The translations under genes and the position numbers were made by a program. A stretch of DNA of 64,000 nt from Parasedimentitalea huanghaiensis. Lineage in GTDB: Bacteria > Pseudomonadota > Alphaproteobacteria > Rhodobacterales > Rhodobacteraceae. The notes below the pieces were generated by a model, which saw only the letters and a list, made by a program, of their open reading frames with translations, did no database searches and was not told the DNA's origin. The DNA is taken from assembly GCF_009753675.1 (NCBI RefSeq), contig NZ_WQLV01000002.1, positions 434,001-498,000 on the forward strand. Reading direction: 5' to 3'. Each line of letters starts with the position of its first letter. Position 1 is the first letter of the stretch. Shown here piece after piece: positions 44,960 through 52,860 of the stretch.

Positions 44960-46038
44960 CCACCATACAAGTTCTTATCATGCTTCTCGACAATCTTGGC
45001 AAAGCGGCGGGCAAAGCGCTCATCCGCCTTGGCCTTCTTCTCTAGCACGTCGCGGGCAAACACCATGTGGTCCTCGTGCGCGTCCAGCATGTCGGCCATC
45101 TTCTGGTTGGTCGCCGTCCCGATTGAGGCCATTGCGGTCTGCGCTTCCTGATCCGTCTTCACCCCAATTTCATTGATCCGGTGCGCCACATCCTGCTGCT
45201 GCGCGGTCTTCAACGATTTGGTCAGCGCATCATAAAGCACCACCCGCTGCTGGGTGTCGGTTTGCAGCTTGTTGATCAGCACCATCTGCGTCGCCGCCTG
45301 GTTTTGCAGTGAATCGACCCAAGTTTTACCCTTCTCGATGTACCGCTCCAACGTCTGGCTCTTGGCCAGTTTGACCTGCTCGTCCTGCACCATGGCGTTA
45401 TAGCCCGCGTTCAGGTCCGCAAGTTCAGTCTCCAGCTTGGTCCGCGCCGCCGCGTCCTGCTCAACCGAGATTTTATTTTCCAGCTCAATAATCTTGGGGT
45501 CCAGCGCCAGAATTTCGGCCCGCACGTTCTCTAGTTCTTGCACGGTCGCTTCCCGCTCGTCCAACGTCTCGGTCAGGTTCACCTGAACCTTTTCCTTTTG
45601 CTCATCCAGAACCGCCAACTGGCCCTCTAGCAGCTGAACAATGGTGTCAGACTTGGCGATCAGATCCTGCAGCTTGTCATCAATACTGGCGGTGCGCATC
45701 CGTTCCTGGCGCATCGAATCTGATTTGCCGGCGCTGAAAATCCCGACAAAACTCTCCCAGCCGGTCTTGTTGCGCATCTCGTCGAAATCTTGCGAAAAGG
45801 CTGAGGTCACATCGTCCAGACCCATGATCAGCTCAGCAATATTGCTGTTCATCACTTCGGTATGGGCATGCACGTCCTCAAGCGTGGCGTTTTCGATATC
45901 AATGTCAGCCGCCTCACCCGCAGAAATCTTGTCGCGCGCGGTTTCGATCCGAGAGGTCAGCTCCGCAATCTTGCTTTGCGACTCTTTCACCTTGCTCTGA
46001 GTGTCTTCGACCATGCTTTCAAAATTCGAAAACGACAT
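44956..46038 (-). CDS. Cytoplasmic coiled-coil protein, first gene of the AAA-ATPase operon
   Basis: A 360-residue, almost wholly helical protein with long heptad-rich stretches (about 10-50, 120-235 and 250-330) and no signal peptide or membrane helix. The pattern recalls TelA/toxic-anion-resistance proteins or PspA/ESCRT-III-like membrane-scaffold proteins, but no diagnostic motif was found. The start at 46038 (MSFSNFESM) follows AGGGA. A 25-base palindrome lies 41-65 bases upstream, so it is probably the regulated first gene of the run extending to 37547. Confidence 0.72.
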   Translation of the reverse strand: MSFSNFESMVEDTQSKVKESQSKIAELTSRIETARDKISAGEAADIDIENATLEDVHAHTEVMNSNIAELIMGLDDVTSAFSQDFDEMRNKTGWESFVGIFSAGKSDSMRQERMRTASIDDKLQDLIAKSDTIVQLLEGQLAVLDEQKEKVQVNLTETLDEREATVQELENVRAEILALDPKIIELENKISVEQDAAARTKLETELADLNAGYNAMVQDEQVKLAKSQTLERYIEKGKTWVDSLQNQAATQMVLINKLQTDTQQRVVLYDALTKSLKTAQQQDVAHRINEIGVKTDQEAQTAMASIGTATNQKMADMLDAHEDHMVFARDVLEKKAKADERFARRFAKIVEKHDKNLYGG

Positions 46039-46078
46039 AATCCCTGTTCCTTCCACAAAATTCTTTGCCCTCTACATA

Positions 46079-46103
46079 GGGATGTAAATTCAATTTACAT
46101 CCC
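46079..46103. promoter_or_regulatory. 25-bp palindrome, probable operator of the nine-gene operon
   Basis: Arms GGGATGTAAATT (46079-46090) and AATTTACATCCC (46092-46103) are exact reverse complements around a single C. It lies upstream of the coiled-coil gene start at 46038, in a 224-base gap without other genes. A repressor or activator site is likely; I saw no second copy in the window. Confidence 0.75.
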
Positions 46104-46262
46104 CTGGAGCGTCCTTAATCGATAAATTCAAGCGGAGTTTCGCAGACAAGGTCGCCAAAGGAAAGCCTTGGGTACAGTTAGAAGGCCGCACCACATGGCG
46201 CGACCTTTATGAGCCTCAGCGGTGCGTGCAAGCACACACCCTACACAGTGACCTTCGTTGGT

Positions 46263-46880
46263 TTAATAGGCGACCGAGAACACCTGACGCGGATGCGCCG
46301 GAGTCTCGACCTCATCCAGAAGTGCGATGGCGTAATCCTCAGCACTGATCCGGCTGTTGCCCTCGGCATCGGTCATGAACTCACGGCCCCCCAAGCGAAA
46401 TTCACCAGTGCGGCCTCCCGGCTCTATCAACCCGGCCGGCGCCAGGAACGTAAAGTCGATGTCACTATCCCCAAGCATTTCGTAGACGCCCCGCATCGCC
46501 TTCGCCTCGGCCCGGTACATCTCGGGTACAACTTCGGCCACAGGGGTGCCATCAGGCAGGTTCAGTGTGCCAGCCCCGCCCACCATGACCAGACGTTTGC
46601 CGCTGGACTGGGCGGCGGCAATCAGCGCCTGCCCATAACTCGCGGCCTCATCTGCAGGATTGGCGGTTGACCGGGGACTGACGGAGGAAATCACAACATC
46701 GACATCCTTCGCCGCAGTCGCGACTGCTTCGGCTTGCGCCACGTCCAGCGCCAGCGCGGTTGTTCCCTCAACCACTGTGCCTTTGCGAGACGCTGCAGTG
46801 ACCTGATGTCCGCGCGTCAATGCCTCAGCCACTAGGCGATTGCCGATCAATCCGGTGGCACCAATAATTAGGAGTTTCAT
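46263..46880 (-). CDS. NAD(P)-binding protein (atypical SDR, NmrA/YwnB-like)
   Basis: A 205-residue Rossmann protein. The cofactor loop is GATGLIGN (residues 7-14), and the domain continues with VDVVISSVSPRS, LVMVGGAGTLNLPDG and FTFLAPAGLIEPG. There is no YxxxK catalytic pair, as usual for the NAD(P)H-binding YwnB group. The start at 46880 follows AAAGGGAAC. It is divergent from an HxlR regulator across an inverted repeat, so it is probably that regulator's target. Confidence 0.87.
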   Translation of the reverse strand: MKLLIIGATGLIGNRLVAEALTRGHQVTAASRKGTVVEGTTALALDVAQAEAVATAAKDVDVVISSVSPRSTANPADEAASYGQALIAAAQSSGKRLVMVGGAGTLNLPDGTPVAEVVPEMYRAEAKAMRGVYEMLGDSDIDFTFLAPAGLIEPGGRTGEFRLGGREFMTDAEGNSRISAEDYAIALLDEVETPAHPRQVFSVAY

Positions 46881-46900
46881 GTAAGTTCCCTTTAAGGTAG

Positions 46901-46919
46901 TGGTTACGACTAGTAACCA
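46901..46919. promoter_or_regulatory. Inverted repeat between NAD-binding protein and HxlR genes
   Basis: TGGTTAC (46901-46907) and GTAACCA (46913-46919) form perfect 7-base arms around GACTA. A direct repeat ATACGCATG occurs at 46921-46929 and 46946-46954. Candidate HxlR binding region. Confidence 0.6.
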
Positions 46920-47000
46920 GATACGCATGCGAACCTAACAACGGAATACGCATGTTTTGGTCTCATAGTTACCTTCAGGGAACCGCCACAGGAGAACCTC

Positions 47001-47369
47001 ATGGGAGCCCGTCGCAAACTGGACTATGATTGCCCGATACGGGACGTATTGGACCGTGTTGGCGATGCCTGGTCGGTACTGACCATACTAGAACTGTCCA
47101 AGGGTCCCTGCCGGTTCAATGCTCTGCGCCGGGTGATTGACGGAATTTCGCAACGCATGCTTGCCGTCACTCTACGCCACCTGGAGAGAGACGGATTGAT
47201 CAGCCGCAGAGTTCTACCAACGGCACCGCCGCAGGTGGAATACGCACTGACCGACAGAGGCCAGTCGCTGCACGCCGCAATTGGTCAATTAAACGGTTGG
47301 GCTGTGGAACATCAGCCCGGCATTCGTGCGGATCGGGCTGAGTATGATGCCAGACCTGATGTCGCCTAG
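47001..47369 (+). CDS. HxlR-family transcriptional regulator
   Basis: A 122-residue winged-helix protein with the family's opening cysteine (DYDCPIRDVLDRVGDAWSVLTILELSKGPCRFNALRRVIDGISQRMLAVTLRHLERDGLISRR). HxlR proteins sense aldehydes, quinones or redox stress, often through that cysteine. AGGAGA precedes the ATG. Divergent from an NAD(P)-binding oxidoreductase-like gene, a frequent pairing for this family. Confidence 0.92.
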   Translation: MGARRKLDYDCPIRDVLDRVGDAWSVLTILELSKGPCRFNALRRVIDGISQRMLAVTLRHLERDGLISRRVLPTAPPQVEYALTDRGQSLHAAIGQLNGWAVEHQPGIRADRAEYDARPDVA

Positions 47370-47411
47370 CACCTCAATGCGTGCTTTCTTTACCCCCACC
47401 CATACGGGCTG

Positions 47412-48176
47412 CTAGAACTTGCCGTTGTTATTCTTCCACTGTTCCTGTGGCGCCACCTTTTCTGTGGTGTCCCAGTGCTCAACCACTTTTCCATTTGCGA
47501 CACGGAACAGATCATAGAATGCCGAGTGGACACCGCTCTTCAATCCCTCGCTGACGCTCAGGACAAAACTACCTTCAGCAAGAACAAGGTGCACCTGCTG
47601 GTAGTTGATATGCTTTTGGCCACTGTCGCTGGTGCTCAAGACTGACCGGAGGCTCGCCGCTCCGTCAGAAATGTCCGGATTATGCTCAACGTAAGATGCC
47701 TCATCGACAAATTCGCTCAGGCGCTCAATCTGTCCGGCGACCAGAACAGTTTCTACGAAACGCCGAACCAGCGCGCGGTTTTCTTCGGTCCGGTCCAAAT
47801 CTGCTACCTCGACAGGCCCGTCCACCATACTGTGGCCCGATGGGTTTGGCGGCTGACGTTCCTGAATGTTGTCCCAATGCTCAACGGCCTGACCATCCTC
47901 GAACCGAAAAACTTCGAAACAGATTTTCCGGCTGGCAAAGTCGTATTCCATATGGGCAAACACATAGTCGCCATCTTCGAACCCACGCACCATATTGACC
48001 CGTGGACCTGTTTTGGACAGCCGCTGGAACAGTTGCACCAATCCTTCGCTTCCCTCATGGGTCTGCGGGTTGTGCTGAATGTACTTGGCCTCATTGACCA
48101 CAGCGATAGGATCGGGATTTCCGGTCTCGATGCTTTTCAACAGGTCTCGGATTTGGTCTATCTTGCTCTCGGCCAC
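47412..48176 (-). CDS. Protein with two SnoaL-like (NTF2-fold) domains
   Basis: A 254-residue protein made of two related halves, each beginning with a helix and a YIQHNP/YVEHNPD motif (residues about 32 and 160) and each ending in VEHWD. This indicates an internal duplication of a SnoaL_2-type domain. The start chosen is GTG at 48176 because CAGGAG lies 10 bases upstream; the frame extends further. Probably cytoplasmic; whether it is an enzyme or a binding protein is unknown. Confidence 0.8.
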   Translation of the reverse strand: MAESKIDQIRDLLKSIETGNPDPIAVVNEAKYIQHNPQTHEGSEGLVQLFQRLSKTGPRVNMVRGFEDGDYVFAHMEYDFASRKICFEVFRFEDGQAVEHWDNIQERQPPNPSGHSMVDGPVEVADLDRTEENRALVRRFVETVLVAGQIERLSEFVDEASYVEHNPDISDGAASLRSVLSTSDSGQKHINYQQVHLVLAEGSFVLSVSEGLKSGVHSAFYDLFRVANGKVVEHWDTTEKVAPQEQWKNNNGKF

Positions 48177-48296
48177 TGATGTGCGCTCCTGTTTAACGAA
48201 ACACGTAACAGTAGCCTCGACCTGACAACATCCCAAATGCTAATCGTGTTTGGTGCTCGGCATGTCCTATTTCATGCCGAGGCTTTAATCACTTAA

Positions 48297-48368
48297 GGCA
48301 CTGCGCCACGCGCAGTGCCAGGCCCAACGGGAGGAACGCATCTTAGATGCGTGATCGACGGGCGGGAG
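48297..48368. repeat. Structured intergenic repeat, copy B
   Basis: Hairpin 1 (GGCACTGCG/CGCAGTGCC, 48297-48319), the block GCCCAACGG (48322-48330), hairpin 2 (ACGCATC/GATGCGT, 48336-48352) and the block CGACGGGCGGGAG (48356-48368). It has the same order as copy A at 19262, with different but complementary stems. More G+C-rich sequence follows up to the creatinase stop at 48437. Confidence 0.65.
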
Positions 48369-48436
48369 AGCTGCGCCGCCGGGGCTCCGCCCGTTCACAG
48401 GCAAACGGTCCCGCTGACCGTTTCCGGGAAGCCTGC

Positions 48437-49645
48437 TCACCCGACAACGTTGAACTCAGGCCCGTATGGATACTTGGTGACGTTCTCGTTGTCGTCCTCA
48501 TGGATCACCAGAATATCGTGCTCGCGGTATCCACCAGCACCGGGTTGACCGTCGGCGATGGTCAGCATCGGCTCCATCGAAATCACCATGCCCGGTTCCA
48601 GCACGGTATCGATGTCCTCGCGCAGTTCCAGACCTGCCTCACGCCCATAGTAATGCGACAGCACACCAAACGAGTGGCCATAGCCAAAGGTGCGGTATTG
48701 CAGCAGATCCCGCTCTTCAAAGAAGGCATTGATCTTGTGGGTAATCTCGGCACAGCTCGCACCCGGCTTCAACAGTGAAATGCCGTATTCATGCGCCGCC
48801 ACATTGGCTTCCCAAATGCGTAGGCTCTCGGCATCCACCTCTTTCACGAACATGGTCCGTTCCAGCGCGGTGTAATAGCCGGAAATCATCGGAAAAGTGT
48901 TCAGCGACAGGATATCGCCACGCTGCAACTTGCGGGCTGTTACTGGGTTATGGGCGCCGTCGGTGTTGATACCCGACTGGAACCAGACCCAGCTGTCGCG
49001 GTATTCGGCATCCGGGAATCGCTTGGCAATTTCCAGCTCCATCGCATCACGACCCGCCATTGCCACATCGATCTCGCGCACGCCTTCCTTGACTGCATCG
49101 CGAATGGCAAAGCCACCTACGTCAGCAACCGCAGCGCCCTGGCGGATCATCTCGATCTCGGCCTCGGACTTAGCCATCCGCTGCACCATGGTGGCCTCGT
49201 ACAGGTCCACGGTGGATTTCGGGTTCAGGTAATGCTCCAGCTTACCCTTTTGCAACAACGACAGGTGGTCGCTTTCATAACCCACAACCGCGTCTGGCCC
49301 ACAGACAGACAGAATCGCCCGCCAGTAGTTGTCTCGCTGCCAATCGGTGTAGGTGATGTTATCACCATAGCAGCGACGCCAAGGCTGACCGGCATCAATC
49401 CCGGCGGAAATCGTCACGCATTCATCAGCGGTGACAACCAACCCATATGGGCGGCCAAAGGCGCAGTAAGTAAAGCCAGAGTAGTATGAGATGTTGTGCA
49501 TCGAGGTGAAGACAGCGGCGGTAACGCCCTTGTCCACCATAATTTTGCGCAGACCCGCCACGCGGTTGGCATACTCAGCCTCGGCAAACTGCAAAGGCGC
49601 TTTTTCACCATTGTGAAAACGATACATTTCAGGACGTGAAGTCAT
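48437..49645 (-). CDS. Creatinase (creatine amidinohydrolase)
   Basis: Hydrolyses creatine to sarcosine and urea. The 402-residue protein is near the length of the Pseudomonas enzyme (403) and shares long motifs: YCAFGRPYGLVVT, GQPWRR, YTDWQRDNY, WFQSGINTDGAHNPVT with the catalytic His232 at the same number, and RTFGYGHSFGVLSHYYGREAG. The fold is that of M24 peptidases. The start at 49645 follows GAAGGAAGGG. No sarcosine oxidase or urease gene is in the window. Misassignment to a generic Xaa-Pro peptidase is possible in automated annotation. Confidence 0.9.
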   Translation of the reverse strand: MTSRPEMYRFHNGEKAPLQFAEAEYANRVAGLRKIMVDKGVTAAVFTSMHNISYYSGFTYCAFGRPYGLVVTADECVTISAGIDAGQPWRRCYGDNITYTDWQRDNYWRAILSVCGPDAVVGYESDHLSLLQKGKLEHYLNPKSTVDLYEATMVQRMAKSEAEIEMIRQGAAVADVGGFAIRDAVKEGVREIDVAMAGRDAMELEIAKRFPDAEYRDSWVWFQSGINTDGAHNPVTARKLQRGDILSLNTFPMISGYYTALERTMFVKEVDAESLRIWEANVAAHEYGISLLKPGASCAEITHKINAFFEERDLLQYRTFGYGHSFGVLSHYYGREAGLELREDIDTVLEPGMVISMEPMLTIADGQPGAGGYREHDILVIHEDDNENVTKYPYGPEFNVVG

Positions 49646-49758
49646 ATTCGACCCTTCCTTCTTACAAGAAAGGTCCCGGCGTTCAGGACGGTTTATAAGA
49701 TATTTGGGCAGCATGTGGTTATGCGGCGACGCCATCGCCCGGCCCTTGGCTGGAAATT

Positions 49759-49778
49759 GCGGCGGATTTCTCCGCCGC
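49759..49778 (-). terminator. Possible terminator after the alpha/beta hydrolase
   Basis: GCGGCGGA (49759-49766) and TCCGCCGC (49771-49778) pair over 8 bases with loop TTTC, 8 bases after the stop at 49786; read on the minus strand it is followed by AATTTCC, a weak T-run. Confidence 0.5.
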
Positions 49779-49785
49779 GCAAGTT

Positions 49786-50571
49786 TTATTTTGTGAGAAT
49801 TGCCACCATCTCACTGTCCATGTCGCTAAGGGCATCTATTATGTCGAAATGGTGCTTTCTCGGATCGATTTTCTGATCGCAGCTCCAGGCATCTGCCAGC
49901 CATTGTGCCTGATCCAGGAACGAAGGACGCTCATCCGCGCCGACCCAAACGGTGACCTCTGCATCATACCGCTCTTGCATCAGAATCGGGCTCTCGGCCT
50001 CAGCAGCCGCCTCATCCAGCTTGAACTTCTCGTTCATCGACGTCCGCATCAGCGGGCGCAGGTCCGATAGAGGCGAAATCGGTACCGCAGTACGCAACCT
50101 ATTCCCGACCTCTGGTGCAAGCAGGTCCTTGTCGAGCATGCGCGCGACCAGATGACCACCAGCAGAATGTCCCGCCAAAGAAATCGGGCCCTCAACCTCC
50201 CTAGCGGCTTGCGTTACCGCTGCTGCGATCTGGCTGGTAATATCGGCGATCGAAACGTCCGGACACAGATCGTATGACGGCATCGCCACAGCCCATCCCT
50301 TCGCTAAGGCCCCGGCGGCCAAGTGGGACCAGCTGTTTTTGTCAAACAACAACCAATAACCGCCATGAACAAAGACAAACAATCCCTTAGCCTTACCCTC
50401 AGGTAGGAACAGATCAAACTTGTTCCGTTCCCCCGGGCCATAGGCAATATCCAACTTGGCACGATCTCCTAGCGATACCCGAAAAGCCTCTGCCTTGGCC
50501 GCCCAGCGCGGTGGGAATTCTTCTGCCCCATCGATGTAAGCACCGTTGCTGTACGCGTCGTCCAATTCCAT
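49786..50571 (-). CDS. Alpha/beta hydrolase (kynurenine formamidase/esterase-like)
   Basis: A 261-residue alpha/beta hydrolase: oxyanion-hole motif HGGYW near residue 90 and nucleophile elbow GHSAGGHL near 155, with a C-terminal histidine in RKHHFDI. HGGYW is typical of the formamidase/esterase group. It lies upstream of creatinase on the same strand with a 140-base gap. The substrate is not known; a link to creatine breakdown is only positional. Confidence 0.85.
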   Translation of the reverse strand: MELDDAYSNGAYIDGAEEFPPRWAAKAEAFRVSLGDRAKLDIAYGPGERNKFDLFLPEGKAKGLFVFVHGGYWLLFDKNSWSHLAAGALAKGWAVAMPSYDLCPDVSIADITSQIAAAVTQAAREVEGPISLAGHSAGGHLVARMLDKDLLAPEVGNRLRTAVPISPLSDLRPLMRTSMNEKFKLDEAAAEAESPILMQERYDAEVTVWVGADERPSFLDQAQWLADAWSCDQKIDPRKHHFDIIDALSDMDSEMVAILTK

Positions 50572-50766
50572 CCCAGCTCTCCCACAGATTCATTTAAGCC
50601 TAAAGGATATTTCCGTGATCCAAATGTCAATTGGTCGCTGGCCCGAGATCCTCCAGTGGACAAAGCTCATCCAGATCATTTGATCAAATTCTGGACTTAT
50701 GGATCTTTCTGGACATATCTGGGCGCAACTGCTTTGCATCGGACAAATCAATTCTGGGAGGCCCCT

Positions 50767-52239
50767 ATGCTCGACACTATCACCGACCTTCGTTCCCTTT
50801 TGAAAGACCCCAGCCTGCTGGAACACCGCGCCTATATTGGCGGCCAATTTGTCGATGGCGACGGTACCTTTGACGTTATCAACCCTGCGCGTGGCGACGT
50901 CATCGCTCAGGTCGCAGACGTAAAACGTCCGCAGGTCGCGGGTGCCATTTCTCAGGCGGAGGCTGCACAGAAGGACTGGGCCAAGTGGACGGGCAAAGAA
51001 CGCGCCAACGTATTGCGTAAGTGGTACGACCTGATGATGGCGAACCAGGAAGACTTGGCCGTGATCCTGACTGCCGAAATGGGCAAACCCCTAGCTGAAT
51101 CCCGCGGCGAGATAGCCTATGGTGCCTCGTTCATCGAGTTCTTTGCTGAGGAAGCTAAGCGCATCTACGGCGAAACCATCCCCGGCCACCAGCGCGACAA
51201 ACGCATCACCGTGCTGAAGCAGCCCATCGGCGTAGCCGCCTCGATCACGCCGTGGAACTTCCCCAACGCGATGATCACCCGCAAAGCGGGCCCTGCGCTG
51301 GCTGCTGGCTGTGCCTTTGTCGCCCGCCCTGCCGAGTTGACGCCACTGTCGGCTACGGCGATTGCCGTTCTGGCCGACCGCGCTGGCATCCCTGCCGGTA
51401 TATTCAATGTGGTGCCCTCCTCCAATGCTTCGGAAACCGGGTTGGAATTCTGCGAAAACAACGCAGTGCGCAAACTGACCTTCACCGGTTCAACCGAGGT
51501 CGGCCGTATTCTGATGCGTCAGGCGGCAGACACCGTCATGAAATGCTCGATGGAGCTGGGCGGCAACGCTCCGTTCATCGTGTTTGACGACGCTGACATC
51601 GACGCCGCTGTCGAAGGCGCGATCATGTGCAAGTTCCGCAACAACGGCCAGACCTGTGTTTGTGCCAACCGGATCTATGTGCAGGCTGGCGTCTACGACG
51701 AATTCGCCGCTAAGCTGAAGGCCGCCGTTGAGAAGATGAATGTCGGCGATGGCTTGGACGATGGCATCCACTTTGGCCCACTGATCAACGCCAAGGCCGT
51801 GGCCAAGGTACAAGACCACATTGCCGATGCCACCGCCAAAGGTGCCGAAGTCTTTCTGGGCGGCAACCCATCCGAACTGGGCGGAACATTCTTCCAGCCG
51901 ACTATCGTTACTGGCGCCACCAAAGACATGCTGTTCAGCACCGATGAAACATTCGGCCCGCTGGCACCACTGTTCAAGTTCGAAGACGAGGACGAGGTCA
52001 TCGCGCTGGCAAATGACACCATCTTTGGTTTGGCGTCTTACTTCTACGCCAAGGATCTAAGCCGCGTGTACAAGGTCGCAGAAGAGCTGGAATACGGCAT
52101 CGTTGGCGTCAACACTGGCATCATCTCAACCGAGCTGGCCCCATTTGGTGGTGTCAAACAGTCCGGCCTAGGCCGCGAAGGCAGCCACCACGGCATCGAA
52201 GACTATCTAGAGATGAAATACATCTGCATGTCGGTCTAA
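50767..52239 (+). CDS. gabD: NAD(P)-dependent succinate-semialdehyde dehydrogenase
   Basis: A 490-residue aldehyde dehydrogenase of GabD type: ITPWNFPNAMITRKAGPALAAGC, FTGSTEVGR, catalytic Glu in MELGGNAPFIVFDDAD and catalytic Cys in FRNNGQTCVCANR. It oxidises succinate semialdehyde (from GABA or 4-hydroxybutyrate) to succinate. The start at 50767 follows GGGAGG; a longer frame from 50656 is unsupported. No gabT is visible. Divergent from the alpha/beta hydrolase. Confidence 0.92.
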   Translation: MLDTITDLRSLLKDPSLLEHRAYIGGQFVDGDGTFDVINPARGDVIAQVADVKRPQVAGAISQAEAAQKDWAKWTGKERANVLRKWYDLMMANQEDLAVILTAEMGKPLAESRGEIAYGASFIEFFAEEAKRIYGETIPGHQRDKRITVLKQPIGVAASITPWNFPNAMITRKAGPALAAGCAFVARPAELTPLSATAIAVLADRAGIPAGIFNVVPSSNASETGLEFCENNAVRKLTFTGSTEVGRILMRQAADTVMKCSMELGGNAPFIVFDDADIDAAVEGAIMCKFRNNGQTCVCANRIYVQAGVYDEFAAKLKAAVEKMNVGDGLDDGIHFGPLINAKAVAKVQDHIADATAKGAEVFLGGNPSELGGTFFQPTIVTGATKDMLFSTDETFGPLAPLFKFEDEDEVIALANDTIFGLASYFYAKDLSRVYKVAEELEYGIVGVNTGIISTELAPFGGVKQSGLGREGSHHGIEDYLEMKYICMSV

Positions 52240-52258
52240 TACGACAGTTTTGGCGGGG

Positions 52259-52663
52259 CTAACTCAGCCCCGCCGCAAGATCCAAGCCAAACGTCCGGAT
52301 CACGCGGTCCCACGCCTTTTGTTCTTCCGCTGTCAGATCAGCCGCAAGCTCCTCTCTCAGAATCTCTAGAATGATGTTCAGCGCGCGCTCAACTTGCTGA
52401 GCTGTCACCCCCAGCTGCACATGCAATTGCCTGAGCTCCTCCATGCGACGTTCGGCGGCCTCTCCCGTCTGAGGCATCTTCATCGCTTCGATCAGGACCG
52501 AAACAAAGCCCTCTTTTTGTTGCAACACATCTCCCTGCATGAACTTACGCGCTTCTGGAATTTGGTCGAATATTTCAGCATAAATCTTCGTGGAAAGCAG
52601 AGCCTTCTTCTGAAAAACCTTACTAAAACAAGATGTAACTGTTTTTCTGTCGTCACGTTCCAA
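52259..52663 (-). CDS. Globin-like heme protein
   Basis: A 134-residue single-domain globin-like protein. It has the B/C-region YAEIFDQIPEARKFM and an F-helix LRQLHVQLGV with the proximal His81, and helices G/H include VERALNIILEILREEL and AWDRVI. It could bind O2 or NO or sense them. The only start in reach is TTG at 52663; no ATG lies upstream in frame and the ribosome-binding site is weak, so the true N terminus is uncertain. Convergent with gabD, 19 bases away. Confidence 0.78.
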   Translation of the reverse strand: MERDDRKTVTSCFSKVFQKKALLSTKIYAEIFDQIPEARKFMQGDVLQQKEGFVSVLIEAMKMPQTGEAAERRMEELRQLHVQLGVTAQQVERALNIILEILREELAADLTAEEQKAWDRVIRTFGLDLAAGLS

Positions 52664-52860
52664 GTATCATATTCTCGCAATAGTTAAGTGCCTTTCGGCA
52701 GAATGGCGTTTTAAAGATACATACTAAAAGTATATTTTATAATTCCCAAGCAGATAAAGCACGGTGTTCTAGAAGCGTCAGAAATAATTCACGATAATGT
52801 CACGTCTCTGTTGTGGATCGCTGGTTTGCTCCGCCCATGAATTTAACTGGGAGCCCCCTG

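Noticed and set aside
37547-46038. Reading the nine-gene run as a known phage-defence or tellurite-resistance (ter) island
   Set aside because: No TerD, TerC, TerY, nuclease, NTPase of a named defence family or recombinase is present; resemblance rests only on coiled coils and an AAA ATPase.
48437-49645. DMSP lyase DddP or ectoine hydrolase
   Set aside because: Both share the M24 fold, but the long motifs (GRPYGLVVT, GQPWRR, TDWQRDNY, SGINTDGAHNP) match creatinase as I know it from Pseudomonas.
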